Source: Aquimarina sp. AU474 (GTDB lineage Bacteria; Bacteroidota; Bacteroidia; Flavobacteriales; Flavobacteriaceae). Taken from it: a stretch of DNA of 64,000 nucleotides. The number at the start of each line of letters is the position of its first letter. The first letter of the stretch is position 1. Location: assembly GCF_900312815.1 (NCBI RefSeq), contig NZ_OMPE01000006.1, forward strand, positions 186,001 through 250,000, in the 5' to 3' direction. Below the pieces are notes generated by a model. That model searched no databases. It worked only from the letters and a program-made list of their open reading frames with translations, and was not told the origin of the DNA. Position numbers and translations under genes: made by a program. Below, piece by piece: positions 15,858 through 25,217 of this stretch.

Positions 15858-18608
15858 TTATTTAGCTTTTAAAAATTTTATTCTTAGAAGAATTATTATA
15901 GTGATGATAAAAAGAATTAAAGTTACAATTGTTAGGCCTGTATTAACGTTGTGATTGTTAATGTTTACTGGCCCAGAATCGCCAATAAGTACTAGTGCTC
16001 CCCAATAAAATGGAGATGCTTCGCTACCTTGATGGGTTTGGATATAGTTTAATTTGGCTTGTCTTAGAGCAGTAGATTTTGATAAACCTTTTTTTAAACC
16101 TAAATAAAAATCGATCATAATTTTTTTGTTGGATTTATCATTTGTAGACCATAAACTAGAAACTACACTTTTGGCTCCTCCATAAAAGAAACCTCTGGCA
16201 AGACTCATAACACCTTCTCCCATTTGAATTTGCCCTACAGATGTCTTGCAAGCGCTTAAGGATACCACTTCATGTTGATTTTTGTAGCCATAAATTTCTT
16301 GCAATGATAGTTTGTCGTCATAAAAAGCAATCCAAGGGCTATTTGTAGCATTTATGCCTGCGTGGGTGGCAAGATGAATAACGCCATATTGAGAGGCGTT
16401 TTGTATAAAGTTAACCTTGTTAGCCTGTTCTTTTAGTAAAACCTCACCAGATAAATGATCATTTATAGTTTCAACTTCTTGTAAACTATGTTGTAATAAA
16501 GGTAAATTTAAAGAGTCAAATCGAATGGGAGCTATTCCAAGAAACTTATGTTTTGTATTTCTTGATATTTGCTCATTATTAATAAGGTGTGATATAGAAT
16601 AGGCATAGTTAATTTCTGTGTCCTGGATAAAGAAATTGTCAGGATTTGTTGATGTTATAAGAGTTTCGAATGAAATTTGATGTAACATATAGTCAGGAAC
16701 AATGGTTACCTTCTTTCCTTTAATATGTTGAAAAATGACTTTTGGAATTAATTTTTGAAAAAATTGATGTGAGAATTTGTTATAGTCCTGTTTTTGTTGG
16801 TTCGTAATGAATTTTTGGGTTACGAGTTGTTGTAATTTTTTTATATCTGTAAATAAGTCGGTTGTATTGTTTAATTGAAAAAGAATAGGTTTTTGAGGAG
16901 TGAGTAGTAAACCATATCCTTTATGATTATCGGTTATGTATTGTAAAATTAGTTCATCTTTGGTGATATATTTTGATAACACATGCTCATAAGAGATAAT
17001 AGGGATTAGTTTCTTGTATTTGCGATATTCGGGATAAGTTTGAACCAGTGAATCAATAAAAATTTCATATTTTCTTTTCGAAATATATAGTTTTCTCTTT
17101 CTAGAATCTATTATGCTATCTGTATTCTGTTCTAGAGCTTGCTGTAGTTTACTTTCCATAAAATGGATAGATCTTTTAAGATCTAATTCTTTTTTTGAGA
17201 CATAAAAAGGAAGCTTGGCATTTTCTTTGGCTTGTTGATTTGTAATATCTTCTAATAATAAAATAGCTTTGTTTTTTTCCATGAAGTAGAAAGCTTTTTC
17301 TGGTTTGTTAAGAAGATAACATACTTCGACAGCTCCCTGATATAAAGAAGCCCCTTTTTGTCGCCAATATAATTTTGATTTATGCTCTGTACTTTCAAAA
17401 CGAATTATATCGATAAGTTTATCTGCAGTTTCAAAAGTTCGAAGTGCATGATAGAGATGTTCTTTATTTTTATTATAATGATAATATACAATCCACGCTT
17501 TAGCTTTTTGAATTAGGTGATATAGAAGATCGTATTTTTCTCTTGCAACCTCTAAGGTTTTGATAGAAATATCATCCTGTAATCCATTTCCATTGGTAAT
17601 GCAAAGAGTGTTTATTGCTTTTTGATAGTGATTCAATCCTTTGGTAAATTCTAATTGATCAATATAAATATCACCGATATTTTCATAAATTGGAGAAAAA
17701 GAAGGATTATAAGATAGGGCAATGTTAAAATATTTATATGCACGCTTATATTCTTTTAACTTACCGTAGGCATTACCAATACTATTATATACAATTGCGC
17801 GATTTATAGAATCTTTTTTAGTTATACCTTTTAGTGTTTTTTCAAAATAAGTAATAGCGCCTTTATAATAACCGTTTTCTAAAAGTCTGTTTCCTTCTAT
17901 TTGATATATCCTATAATGATATTTATTTTTTTTTAAGCTATATAGAGCAAGTAAAGAATCTGCTTTTTCCACATCTTGTTTAATTTCCTCAGAGAATTTT
18001 TTTCTACCCATAGATGAGTATACATCTGCACGATTTACATATGCCTGTATAGTTCTTTTACGTAAAGTAGTATCCTTAGCAGAGATGCTAATCAAGGTGT
18101 TTAAATTAGTTAGTGCTTTATGAAAGTCTCCTATTTGCACATAGTTATTACTAATAGCTCTTAATGCACTTAGAGTTTTAGTATCTATGTGATGAATGTC
18201 TTTGATTTCTTTGTAATAATTAATAGCCTCAGGATAATTTCCTTGCCAAGAGTGAAAATTAGCTAAGTTGTAAAGAGTTTTCTTAAGTGAAGTTGTAGAT
18301 GAGTTAAAGCTTTTTTTTAGATCTAATGCCTTTTTTGTATAAAAAATGGCTTTTGTTAAATCCTTATTTTTGTTCTGTTTTTTCCAGGTTTTATAAAACC
18401 ATTTTCCAGATTCATGATAACAATCTGCTAATTCATTTGGTTTTATATTGGTTTGATTTTTTTGTAAAAAAAAATCTACTTTTTGCCGTTTAAAATGATG
18501 CGTTATATCCGATGATATAATGTTGTTAAGGCTGTCAAGATATTGCGAAGAGCCTAGGAAAGGAAAAAAAAGCAGACAAAAAATATTTGCCAAAATTCTG
18601 GATTTCAT
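15858..18608 (-). CDS. TPR-CHAT domain protein, caspase-like peptidase, membrane anchored
   Basis: A 916-aa protein. The signal peptide spans residues 1-21. At least six TPR-like helical pairs fill about 80-420 (for example YPEAINYYKEIKDIHHI and EYKRAYKYFNIALSYNPSF). A charged linker follows, then a CHAT domain at about 620-875. The expected Cys/His dyad is visible: His749 in HLATHAG and Cys787 in SLSACKTS, with the ARGFFYGGAKSVVSSLW block after it. The C-terminus has one transmembrane helix (891-910) and a basic tail. TPR and CHAT would thus face the periplasm. CHAT domains belong to the caspase/separase clan; here the TPR is the likely sensor and CHAT the effector. The neighbouring subtilase lies 52 bases upstream on the same strand, so the two are probably co-expressed. 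Confidence 0.9.
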   Translation of the reverse strand: MKSRILANIFCLLFFPFLGSSQYLDSLNNIISSDITHHFKRQKVDFFLQKNQTNIKPNELADCYHESGKWFYKTWKKQNKNKDLTKAIFYTKKALDLKKSFNSSTTSLKKTLYNLANFHSWQGNYPEAINYYKEIKDIHHIDTKTLSALRAISNNYVQIGDFHKALTNLNTLISISAKDTTLRKRTIQAYVNRADVYSSMGRKKFSEEIKQDVEKADSLLALYSLKKNKYHYRIYQIEGNRLLENGYYKGAITYFEKTLKGITKKDSINRAIVYNSIGNAYGKLKEYKRAYKYFNIALSYNPSFSPIYENIGDIYIDQLEFTKGLNHYQKAINTLCITNGNGLQDDISIKTLEVAREKYDLLYHLIQKAKAWIVYYHYNKNKEHLYHALRTFETADKLIDIIRFESTEHKSKLYWRQKGASLYQGAVEVCYLLNKPEKAFYFMEKNKAILLLEDITNQQAKENAKLPFYVSKKELDLKRSIHFMESKLQQALEQNTDSIIDSRKRKLYISKRKYEIFIDSLVQTYPEYRKYKKLIPIISYEHVLSKYITKDELILQYITDNHKGYGLLLTPQKPILFQLNNTTDLFTDIKKLQQLVTQKFITNQQKQDYNKFSHQFFQKLIPKVIFQHIKGKKVTIVPDYMLHQISFETLITSTNPDNFFIQDTEINYAYSISHLINNEQISRNTKHKFLGIAPIRFDSLNLPLLQHSLQEVETINDHLSGEVLLKEQANKVNFIQNASQYGVIHLATHAGINATNSPWIAFYDDKLSLQEIYGYKNQHEVVSLSACKTSVGQIQMGEGVMSLARGFFYGGAKSVVSSLWSTNDKSNKKIMIDFYLGLKKGLSKSTALRQAKLNYIQTHQGSEASPFYWGALVLIGDSGPVNINNHNVNTGLTIVTLILFIITIIILLRIKFLKAK

Positions 18609-18660
18609 ATCTTAAAAGTATAAAATCCAGAACTGTAAGCAAACAATTTTTAACTTAATA

Positions 18661-20016
18661 TTATTGCCTTGGTGTTTGGGCCGTTGGATTATTAAAAAAG
18701 CCTTTTACAAGGATTTTATTATTTCTTATCATTCCGTTAAAACTCTGAGAATTAAATCCAGTATCCAAAATTTCCTGTTTCAGTTGAGCAGGAGTAACAT
18801 GGTTATTATAATAAACAAAAGCCGCTCTTCCGGTAGTATAAGCAGCAGAGAAAGAAGTGCCTCGGGCGATAATATTTATGGTATGGCTAGATTTTAGGAT
18901 TATGTGATGAGTAAAGGGAGCAGCAATGTCGATACTAGTACCGCCATGATTAGAATCTGATGCGATATTGAATCCGTTTACATGCTGCATTCCGTAAGAA
19001 GGGAAAGTAGTAAAATCCCCAATATGACCTCCTACAGTTAATAGATTATGAGCTTCATAACTCGACGGAAAATGTTCATTTCCTGGCAAATCAGTATTGA
19101 TTCCTTTATTTCCGGCAGAAGAGATAACTAATATTCTATCCGATGCACTATCGATAATGTTTTCTAATATTTGTTGTTTTGATATTTTATAAAAGCCAAA
19201 ACTGGCATTAATAATAAACTTTTTTTGTTTTTTTACTATATATTTTAAAGCGCAACCAACCCGAAAATAACTACTTATGCCATTGTCATCAAATGCCTTT
19301 ACCGGGAGTATTTGATAAGGAATACTTGCATTGTCTAAAACATCTGTAACTATTTTGGAAGTAATAGTTCCATGTCCGTGATCATCTCTTGGGTCATTAT
19401 CATGATTTACAAAATCCCATCCTGATATTTCATCAGTACATCCTTTAGTGTTTTTACTATTGTATAAAAATTTCTCAGGAAAATAATCATAATCAATACC
19501 TGTATCCAAGACAGCAATATTTACTGCATAATCCAAATTATAATCAAGTACCTTATCTTCAATAGTAGATATACTTGCTCCATCTAGTCCTTCACTATTA
19601 ATAGAAAACCAAAATTGATAATCACCTTCTACGTCTTCATCATCATCATCAGTATTGGATAGGTTTTTAACCAAATCTTCAATTCCCAAAAAACTTGGGT
19701 TTGATATTATAATTGTCCATAACTCTATACTGTCATTGTCACAGTCACAGGTTTGGATATGATCAATTATAAAATGATATTTCTTTTCCAGTTTATTTCT
19801 GATATCGATTTTTTCTTCAACGCCAAGTCCTTCTTTTTTAAATTGAATTACTATTTGATTAGGTTTAATAGTGGGTTCTAAAGAGTCGTTGGTGTAACTT
19901 TTTGTAAGACTCTTATTCTCAGGATTTATTTCCCCGTCTTGAGAATACTCATCAACAGAACAAGACCAAGTGATTAATAAAATCAAGCTTACTAATATTA
20001 ATTTACTGTTTTTCAT
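18661..20016 (-). CDS. Subtilisin-like (S8) serine protease, lipoprotein
   Basis: A 451-aa SPII lipoprotein (signal ending LLITWSC, Cys19, followed by SVDE). Residues about 45-135 form an inhibitor-like pro-region ending in the acidic run NTDDDDEDVEGDY. The peptidase domain shows the full triad: Asp171 in VLDTGID, His215 in DDHGHGT, Ser388 in GTSFSAAY. The oxyanion Asn303 is in SSAGN. It ends shortly after the domain with no T9SS sorting tail. It is the first gene of a minus-strand run with the TPR-CHAT protein and two lipoproteins, divergent from an ECF sigma gene. The combination suggests an envelope proteolytic or signalling system (inference). Confidence 0.9.
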   Translation of the reverse strand: MKNSKLILVSLILLITWSCSVDEYSQDGEINPENKSLTKSYTNDSLEPTIKPNQIVIQFKKEGLGVEEKIDIRNKLEKKYHFIIDHIQTCDCDNDSIELWTIIISNPSFLGIEDLVKNLSNTDDDDEDVEGDYQFWFSINSEGLDGASISTIEDKVLDYNLDYAVNIAVLDTGIDYDYFPEKFLYNSKNTKGCTDEISGWDFVNHDNDPRDDHGHGTITSKIVTDVLDNASIPYQILPVKAFDDNGISSYFRVGCALKYIVKKQKKFIINASFGFYKISKQQILENIIDSASDRILVISSAGNKGINTDLPGNEHFPSSYEAHNLLTVGGHIGDFTTFPSYGMQHVNGFNIASDSNHGGTSIDIAAPFTHHIILKSSHTINIIARGTSFSAAYTTGRAAFVYYNNHVTPAQLKQEILDTGFNSQSFNGMIRNNKILVKGFFNNPTAQTPRQ

Positions 20017-20040
20017 AATACTTTCGTTTTTACCTTATAA

Positions 20041-20061
20041 AGTGATAAAAATTTTATCACT
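20041..20061. promoter_or_regulatory. Perfect 21-bp palindrome, candidate operator between subtilase and sigma genes
   Basis: AGTGATAAAA, a central A, then TTTTATCACT. It lies 25 bases upstream of the subtilase start, inside its 5' leader or promoter, and about 140 bases upstream of the sigma-gene promoter. Ten-base arms without a mismatch are unusual even in AT-rich DNA. It may bind a dimeric regulator or form an mRNA hairpin near the subtilase start. Confidence 0.55.
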
Positions 20062-20180
20062 AATTGTTTTCTGTCTTAGTGAGCTCAAATTTACCAAAAG
20101 GTTACCCTGCTATTGTTGGGTTTTTGATTTTTACAAAGAAGTTAAAATGATCCTTATATGAAACAGTTGATGCCTAGGTG

Positions 20181-20209
20181 TTGTTAATTTTAAATATTGA
20201 CTAATTTTG
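20181..20209 (+). promoter_or_regulatory. Bacteroidetes-type promoter of the ECF sigma gene
   Basis: TTG at 20181-20183 and TAATTTTG at 20202-20209 match the TTG / TAnnTTTG consensus with an 18-base spacer. Transcription would begin near 20216. The RNA would then lack any TTG start at 20197, which supports the ATG at 20257 as the true start of the sigma gene. Confidence 0.6.
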
Positions 20210-20256
20210 TGATTAAAAATACAAGTACTACAAAGAACTTACTTTATGTATATAAT

Positions 20257-20817
20257 ATGAATAATGAATACTTTTTGCAAAGTTTGATCAACGGAGATAA
20301 TAAAGGTGTTAGTAAAATATACAAAGAACTTTATCCGAAAATTAGAGGGTATATTCTAAAAAGTGACGGTAGCGATGATGATGCCAAAGATATTATGCAA
20401 AAGGCATTAATTCAGTTATCTGTTAGGGCACAAGATCCAAATTTTAGTATTACATCAAGTTTTGAAGGATATTTTATGACCATTTGTAAGAACTTATGGA
20501 GAAGAGAAATAAAAAAAACAAAATTGAGGGTAACCAACGATAAAGTTTTTGATCTAGTAAATGAAGAGTTGGAAATAGCAATGAGTATTTATGAACAAGA
20601 GAAATGGGAGCTGTTTCGTGAAAAATTAAATGATATTTCTACAAATTGTAGAGAATTATTAAAATTATTCTTTGAAAAAGTTTCGTATAAGAAAATAGCA
20701 GAAGTTAAGAATTATGCATCAGAGAATACAGTAAAACAACGTATTTTTAAGTGTAAATCAAAGCTTAAAGAAAGTATTCAATCAGATATACGATATAAAG
20801 ATTTGAAACATTTTTAA
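20257..20817 (+). CDS. RNA polymerase sigma factor, ECF-type sigma-70 family
   Basis: 186 aa from the ATG at 20257. Region 2 covers about 1-80 (GDNKGVSKIYKELYPKIRGY, then DDDAKDIMQKALIQLSV and the FEGYFMTICKNLWRREIK DNA-melting segment). Region 4 covers about 115-180 (NCRELLKLFFEKVSYKKIAE, then NYASENTVKQRIFKCKSKLK). There is no sigma-3 domain, which is typical of ECF factors. It is followed 42 bases later by a membrane protein of anti-sigma layout. It is divergent from the subtilase/CHAT run and is the obvious candidate regulator of it (inference). Confidence 0.88.
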   Translation: MNNEYFLQSLINGDNKGVSKIYKELYPKIRGYILKSDGSDDDAKDIMQKALIQLSVRAQDPNFSITSSFEGYFMTICKNLWRREIKKTKLRVTNDKVFDLVNEELEIAMSIYEQEKWELFREKLNDISTNCRELLKLFFEKVSYKKIAEVKNYASENTVKQRIFKCKSKLKESIQSDIRYKDLKHF

Positions 20818-20859
20818 ATCAATAAAAATGAATCCTTTAAACATTAAAATAAAAATTAA

Positions 20860-21663
20860 ATGAATGATAATCGTATAGATAGATATCTTAAAGGAGAGAT
20901 GAATGATGAGGAAAGAAATTTGTTTTTGAAGGAAATAAATGAAAATAAAGAATTAGCAAATTCTGTTGAGGTGTTCAAAGAAATGCAACTGATATATGAC
21001 AATAATGATTGGGAGATTATCAATAAGAAACACCCAAGTATGCAAAAGCATATAGATTTCCTCGAAGGTGAAAAAGGTCAGGGTATTAAAAATGTAATAT
21101 ACCAAGAGGCTGATAATTATCATTCGCAGAAACCTCACAAATTAAAAAAGATCATTTTGTTTGCAGGTTCTATTGCGGCGATTTTGATAATTGGCTTTTT
21201 ATTGTTGTATAGACCAAATGATTTTGATGCAAATTCTTTGTATAGTGAATTTAGTAATGATTGGAAAGAATTACCTTCTTTAACATTAAGAGGTAGTGAT
21301 ACTGATTTAACAAATGCCGAAATATTATTTAATCAAGAAAAGTATGTAGAAGCATTAAGAGCTTTAGAATCGCTTAAACAGAAAAATCCAGTTAAAACTG
21401 ACTCTCAGTTACTTATGTATATAGGAGTAGCGCAGTTAGAATTAGGTAAACATGAAGAAGCTATTAATACTTTTAGAAAACTTCTTTCTAGTAATACTCT
21501 TGATGCTGCAAAAGCACATTGGTATCTTGCACTGTCTTATCTTAAAATTGATAATATCAAAATAGCAGAACAGGAATTAGAGATTATGGTTAATGATACC
21601 ATGAATTTTAAAGACGAAGAAGCAAAAGATTTGATCGATAAACTTAAAAATGTACAGCGATAG
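20860..21663 (+). CDS. Membrane TPR protein, probable anti-sigma factor
   Basis: 267 aa. The N-terminal cytoplasmic part (1-95) begins NDNRIDRYLKGEMNDEERNL, the usual opening of Bacteroidota anti-sigma-like proteins encoded after ECF genes. One transmembrane helix spans 97-117. The periplasmic C-terminus (about 145-262) carries two or three TPR units (AEILFNQEKYVEALRALESL, HEEAINTFRKLLSSN, AAKAHWYLALSYLK). It is probably an anti-sigma factor that holds the upstream sigma factor until its TPR senses an envelope partner. The presence of TPRs here and in the CHAT protein raises a possible TPR-TPR link (inference). Confidence 0.75.
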   Translation: MNDNRIDRYLKGEMNDEERNLFLKEINENKELANSVEVFKEMQLIYDNNDWEIINKKHPSMQKHIDFLEGEKGQGIKNVIYQEADNYHSQKPHKLKKIILFAGSIAAILIIGFLLLYRPNDFDANSLYSEFSNDWKELPSLTLRGSDTDLTNAEILFNQEKYVEALRALESLKQKNPVKTDSQLLMYIGVAQLELGKHEEAINTFRKLLSSNTLDAAKAHWYLALSYLKIDNIKIAEQELEIMVNDTMNFKDEEAKDLIDKLKNVQR

Positions 21664-21797
21664 GTTTTTTAGATGTTTTAAAAAACAACACAAAAAACCT
21701 AGTAAGGATTATCGATGTAACTTGTTGAAAAGAACAGAAATGTCTCAATTGACAAAGAAATTATTTACTTACATTTATAACACATAAATCATAAGCC

Positions 21798-22247
21798 ATG
21801 TTAGAAGAAAAACTAAAAGAATTAGGATACGACTATGAACCGGGACCGTTACAAGTATTAGATTTTCAAAACGCAGTACGTACGGGTAATTTAATTTATA
21901 CCTCGGGGCAAGTACCATTAATAAATGATATTGGTATCAAAGGTAAAGTAGGTGAAGATATTGATCTAGAAGATGGTTATAAAGCGGCAGAGATGTGCGC
22001 TGTAAAATGTATCCAAGCGATAGGAGCAATTGCTGATATTAATGATATCGCTCGTGTGGTAAAAGTTTTAGGAATGGTGAATGTAGGTAAGGATTTTAAT
22101 AATACATCGGGTGTCGTAAATGGTGCTACGCATTTCTTTAATAAATTATTTCCGGATACAGGTAGCCATGCACGCTCTGCAGTGGGGATGGTGATACCAA
22201 ATAATTGGGCGGTAGAGATAGAGATTGTAGTAGAGATGAAGAGTTAA
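21798..22247 (+). CDS. RidA-family (YjgF/YER057c) protein
   Basis: 149 aa, cytoplasmic, expected to be trimeric. RidA proteins hydrolyse reactive enamine/imine intermediates released by PLP enzymes. Family features are TGNLIYTSGQVPLIN near residue 30, GKVGEDIDLEDGYKAAEMC with the helix carrying the aldolase-like surface, and SHARSAVGMVIPNNWAVEIE, which contains the carboxylate-binding Arg of the S-x-R-x-x-V pattern. It belongs to the longer (about 150 aa) subgroup that starts with a LEEKLKELG helix. No operon partner is obvious. Confidence 0.9.
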   Translation: MLEEKLKELGYDYEPGPLQVLDFQNAVRTGNLIYTSGQVPLINDIGIKGKVGEDIDLEDGYKAAEMCAVKCIQAIGAIADINDIARVVKVLGMVNVGKDFNNTSGVVNGATHFFNKLFPDTGSHARSAVGMVIPNNWAVEIEIVVEMKS

Positions 22248-22311
22248 TCTTAAGATGATGGTAAGTAGATCAAAAAAGAATGGTGTTTAAATCAAAGACG
22301 CCTCAAATATC

Positions 22312-22884
22312 ATGAAAAATAAGGCATTACATACTGTTTTAGGAATTATATGTCTTTTTGTATTCACTCCTGTGGTGTCTTTTATACTTACATCACAAGC
22401 AAGTAATTTTGAAGGAGCTAATGGATTTGCCTTTTTATATTTATTACCTGTTATTTTTATTGGCCTTGCTATACTATGGCTTATAGATTATCAATTGTTT
22501 TCAAAAAAACGTCAAAACTATTTCATAAGCCGAAATATCATATTTTTGCTGTTAAGTACAATGTCTCTTTTGGGGTGTTATTTGTATTTTTTGCATGAAG
22601 AAAAAGAAAGAAAAGAATTAAGGTTAAACTCTTACCATTGTGTCGAACAACTAAAGGATGGATACGAAGGTTTTATTATCGCTATAAGATTTCAAACTTT
22701 ACGGATACGAAAAAAAGATTCGGCATACACTCAGTTAAAATACACGTTTAAGAATGAATATGATATGAATGAACATTTTTATGTGGGTCAGAGAATATGG
22801 AAAACAAAAAATGAAAAAGAGTTTTGGGTAGAACTAAAAGACGGAAAGACTCAACGTTTTTATGTTCCCTGTTATGTGGATTAA
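22312..22884 (+). CDS. Unrecognised membrane protein
   Basis: 190 aa. Three hydrophobic segments are seen at about 7-28, 42-62 and 72-94. The soluble C-terminal part (about 100-190) is rich in charged and aromatic residues and ends with DGKTQRFYVPCYVD. No family is recognised. It stands between ridA and rlmF on the same strand, with 64-base and 42-base gaps. Real coding is supported by clean spacing and codon use like that of the neighbours. Confidence 0.6.
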   Translation: MKNKALHTVLGIICLFVFTPVVSFILTSQASNFEGANGFAFLYLLPVIFIGLAILWLIDYQLFSKKRQNYFISRNIIFLLLSTMSLLGCYLYFLHEEKERKELRLNSYHCVEQLKDGYEGFIIAIRFQTLRIRKKDSAYTQLKYTFKNEYDMNEHFYVGQRIWKTKNEKEFWVELKDGKTQRFYVPCYVD

Positions 22885-22926
22885 TAGCCACTACTCTAAA
22901 ATTAGAAAAATATTCAAAATTAAATC

Positions 22927-23898
22927 ATGTCAACAAAACAACCACAAGAAAAAACCAGGTTACATTCTCGAAATAAAAATCGAGAACGATATGATTTAAA
23001 AGCGTTAATAGTAGCCAATCCAGAATTAGCCAATTATGTTAAACTTAATAAGCACGGTCAAGAATCTGTTGATTTTTCGAACCCAGCCGCTGTAAAAATT
23101 TTAAATAAAGCACTACTTAATCATTATTATGGAATAGCATACTGGGAGTTTCCGGATAATAATTTATGTCCACCTATACCAGGAAGAGCAGATTATATAC
23201 ATTATATAGCAGATCTATTGAGTGAGAGTAATTTTGGTAGAATACCAAAAGGAGATAATGTTATTTGTCTTGATGTGGGGGTAGGAGCTAGTTGTATATA
23301 TCCAATAATAGGAGTAACAGAATATGATTGGAGATGTATAGGTTCTGATATTGAACCAAAATCAATTGCATCGTCTCAAAAAATTATAAATGCTAATACG
23401 GTTCTTACAAATAAGATAGAATGTAGATTGCAAAAGGATTCAAAAGACATTTTTTATGGTATTATAGGCAAACAAGATAAAATTGATATGTCTATTTGTA
23501 ATCCACCTTTTCACGCATCTATTGAAGAAGCACAAAAAGGAACAAGAAGAAAAATTAAAAACCTATCTGGAAAAAAAGTAAAAACTCCAGAACTTAATTT
23601 TGCTGGTATTAGTAATGAACTCGTATATGAAGGAGGCGAATTAAAATTTGTTACCAATATGGTAAGGGAAAGTAAAAAATTTGATAAAAATTGTTTTTGG
23701 TTTTCAACGTTAGTATCAAAACAATCTAATCTAAAAGGGATATATAAATTCCTGAAAAAAGTAGAAGCTCATGAGGTCAAAACGATCCCAATGGGTACAG
23801 GTAATAAATCTAGTCGTATCGTAGCTTGGACATTTTTGTCTAAAACAGAACAGGCAGAATGGCGAAATACACGATGGAAAACCAAAACTTCTAAATAA
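22927..23898 (+). CDS. rlmF: RlmF, 23S rRNA (adenine-1618-N6)-methyltransferase
   Basis: A SAM-dependent methylase that modifies A1618 (E. coli numbering) of 23S rRNA. 323 aa is a typical length. Seen are the family opening with a basic RLHSRNKNRERYDLKAL stretch, the SAM-binding region CLDVGVGASCIYPIIG near residue 113, and the catalytic NPPF motif in MSICNPPFHAS near residue 190, which marks N6-adenine methylases. The conserved ELVYEGGELKFVTNM block follows. It is monocistronic; a 138-base gap to the next gene holds no hairpin of note. Confidence 0.93.
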   Translation: MSTKQPQEKTRLHSRNKNRERYDLKALIVANPELANYVKLNKHGQESVDFSNPAAVKILNKALLNHYYGIAYWEFPDNNLCPPIPGRADYIHYIADLLSESNFGRIPKGDNVICLDVGVGASCIYPIIGVTEYDWRCIGSDIEPKSIASSQKIINANTVLTNKIECRLQKDSKDIFYGIIGKQDKIDMSICNPPFHASIEEAQKGTRRKIKNLSGKKVKTPELNFAGISNELVYEGGELKFVTNMVRESKKFDKNCFWFSTLVSKQSNLKGIYKFLKKVEAHEVKTIPMGTGNKSSRIVAWTFLSKTEQAEWRNTRWKTKTSK

Positions 23899-24036
23899 GT
23901 TTTCTGACAATTTTTTGGAGCAGATCTCAAAAAGAAAATTGTCCATATTAAAGCGTAAATCCTCCATTCTTTTTCTTTGATTATCGTTCAATATTTGTAC
24001 TGTCGATATTGACAAACAATTTTAAGAACATATAAA

Positions 24037-24567
24037 ATGGCTAGATTAAAAGCACTAAGTCCTGAAGAAGCCTCAGGCAAATCAAAAGAATTATTTAATG
24101 GTATAGAAAGTAAATTAGGAATGGTACCTAATATGATGCGAACCATGGGAAATTCTCCTGCAGTATTAGAAGGATACTTAAATTTAAGTGGAGCTCTAGG
24201 AAGCGGTTCTCTAGGAGCAAAAACGGGTGAGCTAATTGCATTAGCTGTAGCAGAAACTAATAGTTGCGATTATTGCCTTGCAGCACATACGTATATTGGA
24301 GCAAATTTAGTAAAAATAGATGCTGATATCCTTGCGCAAGCTCGTTTAGGAAAAAATAGTGACCCAAAAACAGAGACGGCTTTAACTTTTGCAAGAACAT
24401 TGGTTACCAAAAATGGGCTAGTGACTTCAGAAGATGTTTCTTTAGTTAAAGAAGCAGGGTATACTGACGGCGAAGTAGCAGAAATTGTTGGAAATGTAGC
24501 ATTAAATATTTTTACAAACTATATTAATAATACTGCACAAACCGATATTGATTTCCCTTCAATTTAA
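24037..24567 (+). CDS. Carboxymuconolactone-decarboxylase/AhpD-like protein with CxxC
   Basis: 176 aa, all-helical CMD/AhpD fold. The redox motif is NSCDYCLAAHTYIG, i.e. C-x-x-C followed by the His of the E...CxxCxxxH alkylhydroperoxidase pattern. The N-terminal KSKELFNGIESKLGMVPNMM segment is typical of the subgroup sometimes named as peroxidase-related enzymes. It probably reduces peroxides or organic disulfides using its thiol pair. It is followed after 30 bases by a YHS-domain gene, so the two form a short unit that also leads toward thiolase and MOSC genes. Confidence 0.88.
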   Translation: MARLKALSPEEASGKSKELFNGIESKLGMVPNMMRTMGNSPAVLEGYLNLSGALGSGSLGAKTGELIALAVAETNSCDYCLAAHTYIGANLVKIDADILAQARLGKNSDPKTETALTFARTLVTKNGLVTSEDVSLVKEAGYTDGEVAEIVGNVALNIFTNYINNTAQTDIDFPSI

Positions 24568-24597
24568 AAAATTCAATAAACTCAAAAAAGAAGTAAA

Positions 24598-25059
24598 ATG
24601 AAAAATATTAAGTTATTAATAGTTATCGTAGCATTGTCAATTGTATCGATTGCTCAAGCTCAAATAGAACCAATAGATAAAAATGGATTAGCTATAGGAG
24701 GATATGATGTTGTGGCATACTTTTCTGGGACAGCTACAAAAGGTTTTAAAAGTTTTTCGACTAAGCATAATGGCGCAACATATTATTTTGCAAGTAAAGA
24801 TAATAGAGAGGCATTTAAGAAATCACCAAGACAATATTTACCTCAATATGATGGATACTGCGCATGGGCAGTAGGAGCTAAGGAAGCAAAGTTTCCTATC
24901 AATCCAGAAACGTTTGATATTGTTGATGGTAAATTATACCTTTTTTATAATGCACCTTTCCAGGGAGAAGTCTTTGATACCTCACGACCTTGGAATGCCG
25001 AGACAACAAAATTACTTACTGCTGGTAAGAAAAATTGGCCAAAAATAAAGAAATCATAG
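24598..25059 (+). CDS. Secreted YHS-domain protein
   Basis: 153 aa with an N-terminal signal peptide (about 1-21, ending AQAQ). The mature part is one YHS-type domain: GGYDVVAYFSGTATKGFKSF, then YYFASKDNREAFKKSPRQYL, and PQYDGYCAWAVGAKEAKF. The single Cys in GYCAWAV fits YHS proteins thought to bind metal or a metallo-partner. The substrate is unknown. A stem-loop with a 10-bp stem (25071-25104) follows without a T-run. It is linked to the AhpD-like gene by a 30-base gap. Confidence 0.87.
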   Translation: MKNIKLLIVIVALSIVSIAQAQIEPIDKNGLAIGGYDVVAYFSGTATKGFKSFSTKHNGATYYFASKDNREAFKKSPRQYLPQYDGYCAWAVGAKEAKFPINPETFDIVDGKLYLFYNAPFQGEVFDTSRPWNAETTKLLTAGKKNWPKIKKS

Positions 25060-25217
25060 TGTTAAGAGAGGCACTGTAATGTGTGATTAAATCTATTGCA
25101 GTGCTCTGATTACCGAATGTAAATAGAAGTACACTAAAAAAGTAAGTTGCGTGAAAAGTTAAATATAATAATGGGTTCATGTTGTATAGCAAGGACCCAT
25201 ATAATAAACGTATAACA

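Noticed and set aside
20197..20256. TTG start for the ECF sigma gene
   Set aside because: The best promoter (TTG-18-TAATTTTG) lies over this start, so the message would begin after it; the ATG at 20257 fits region 2 spacing.
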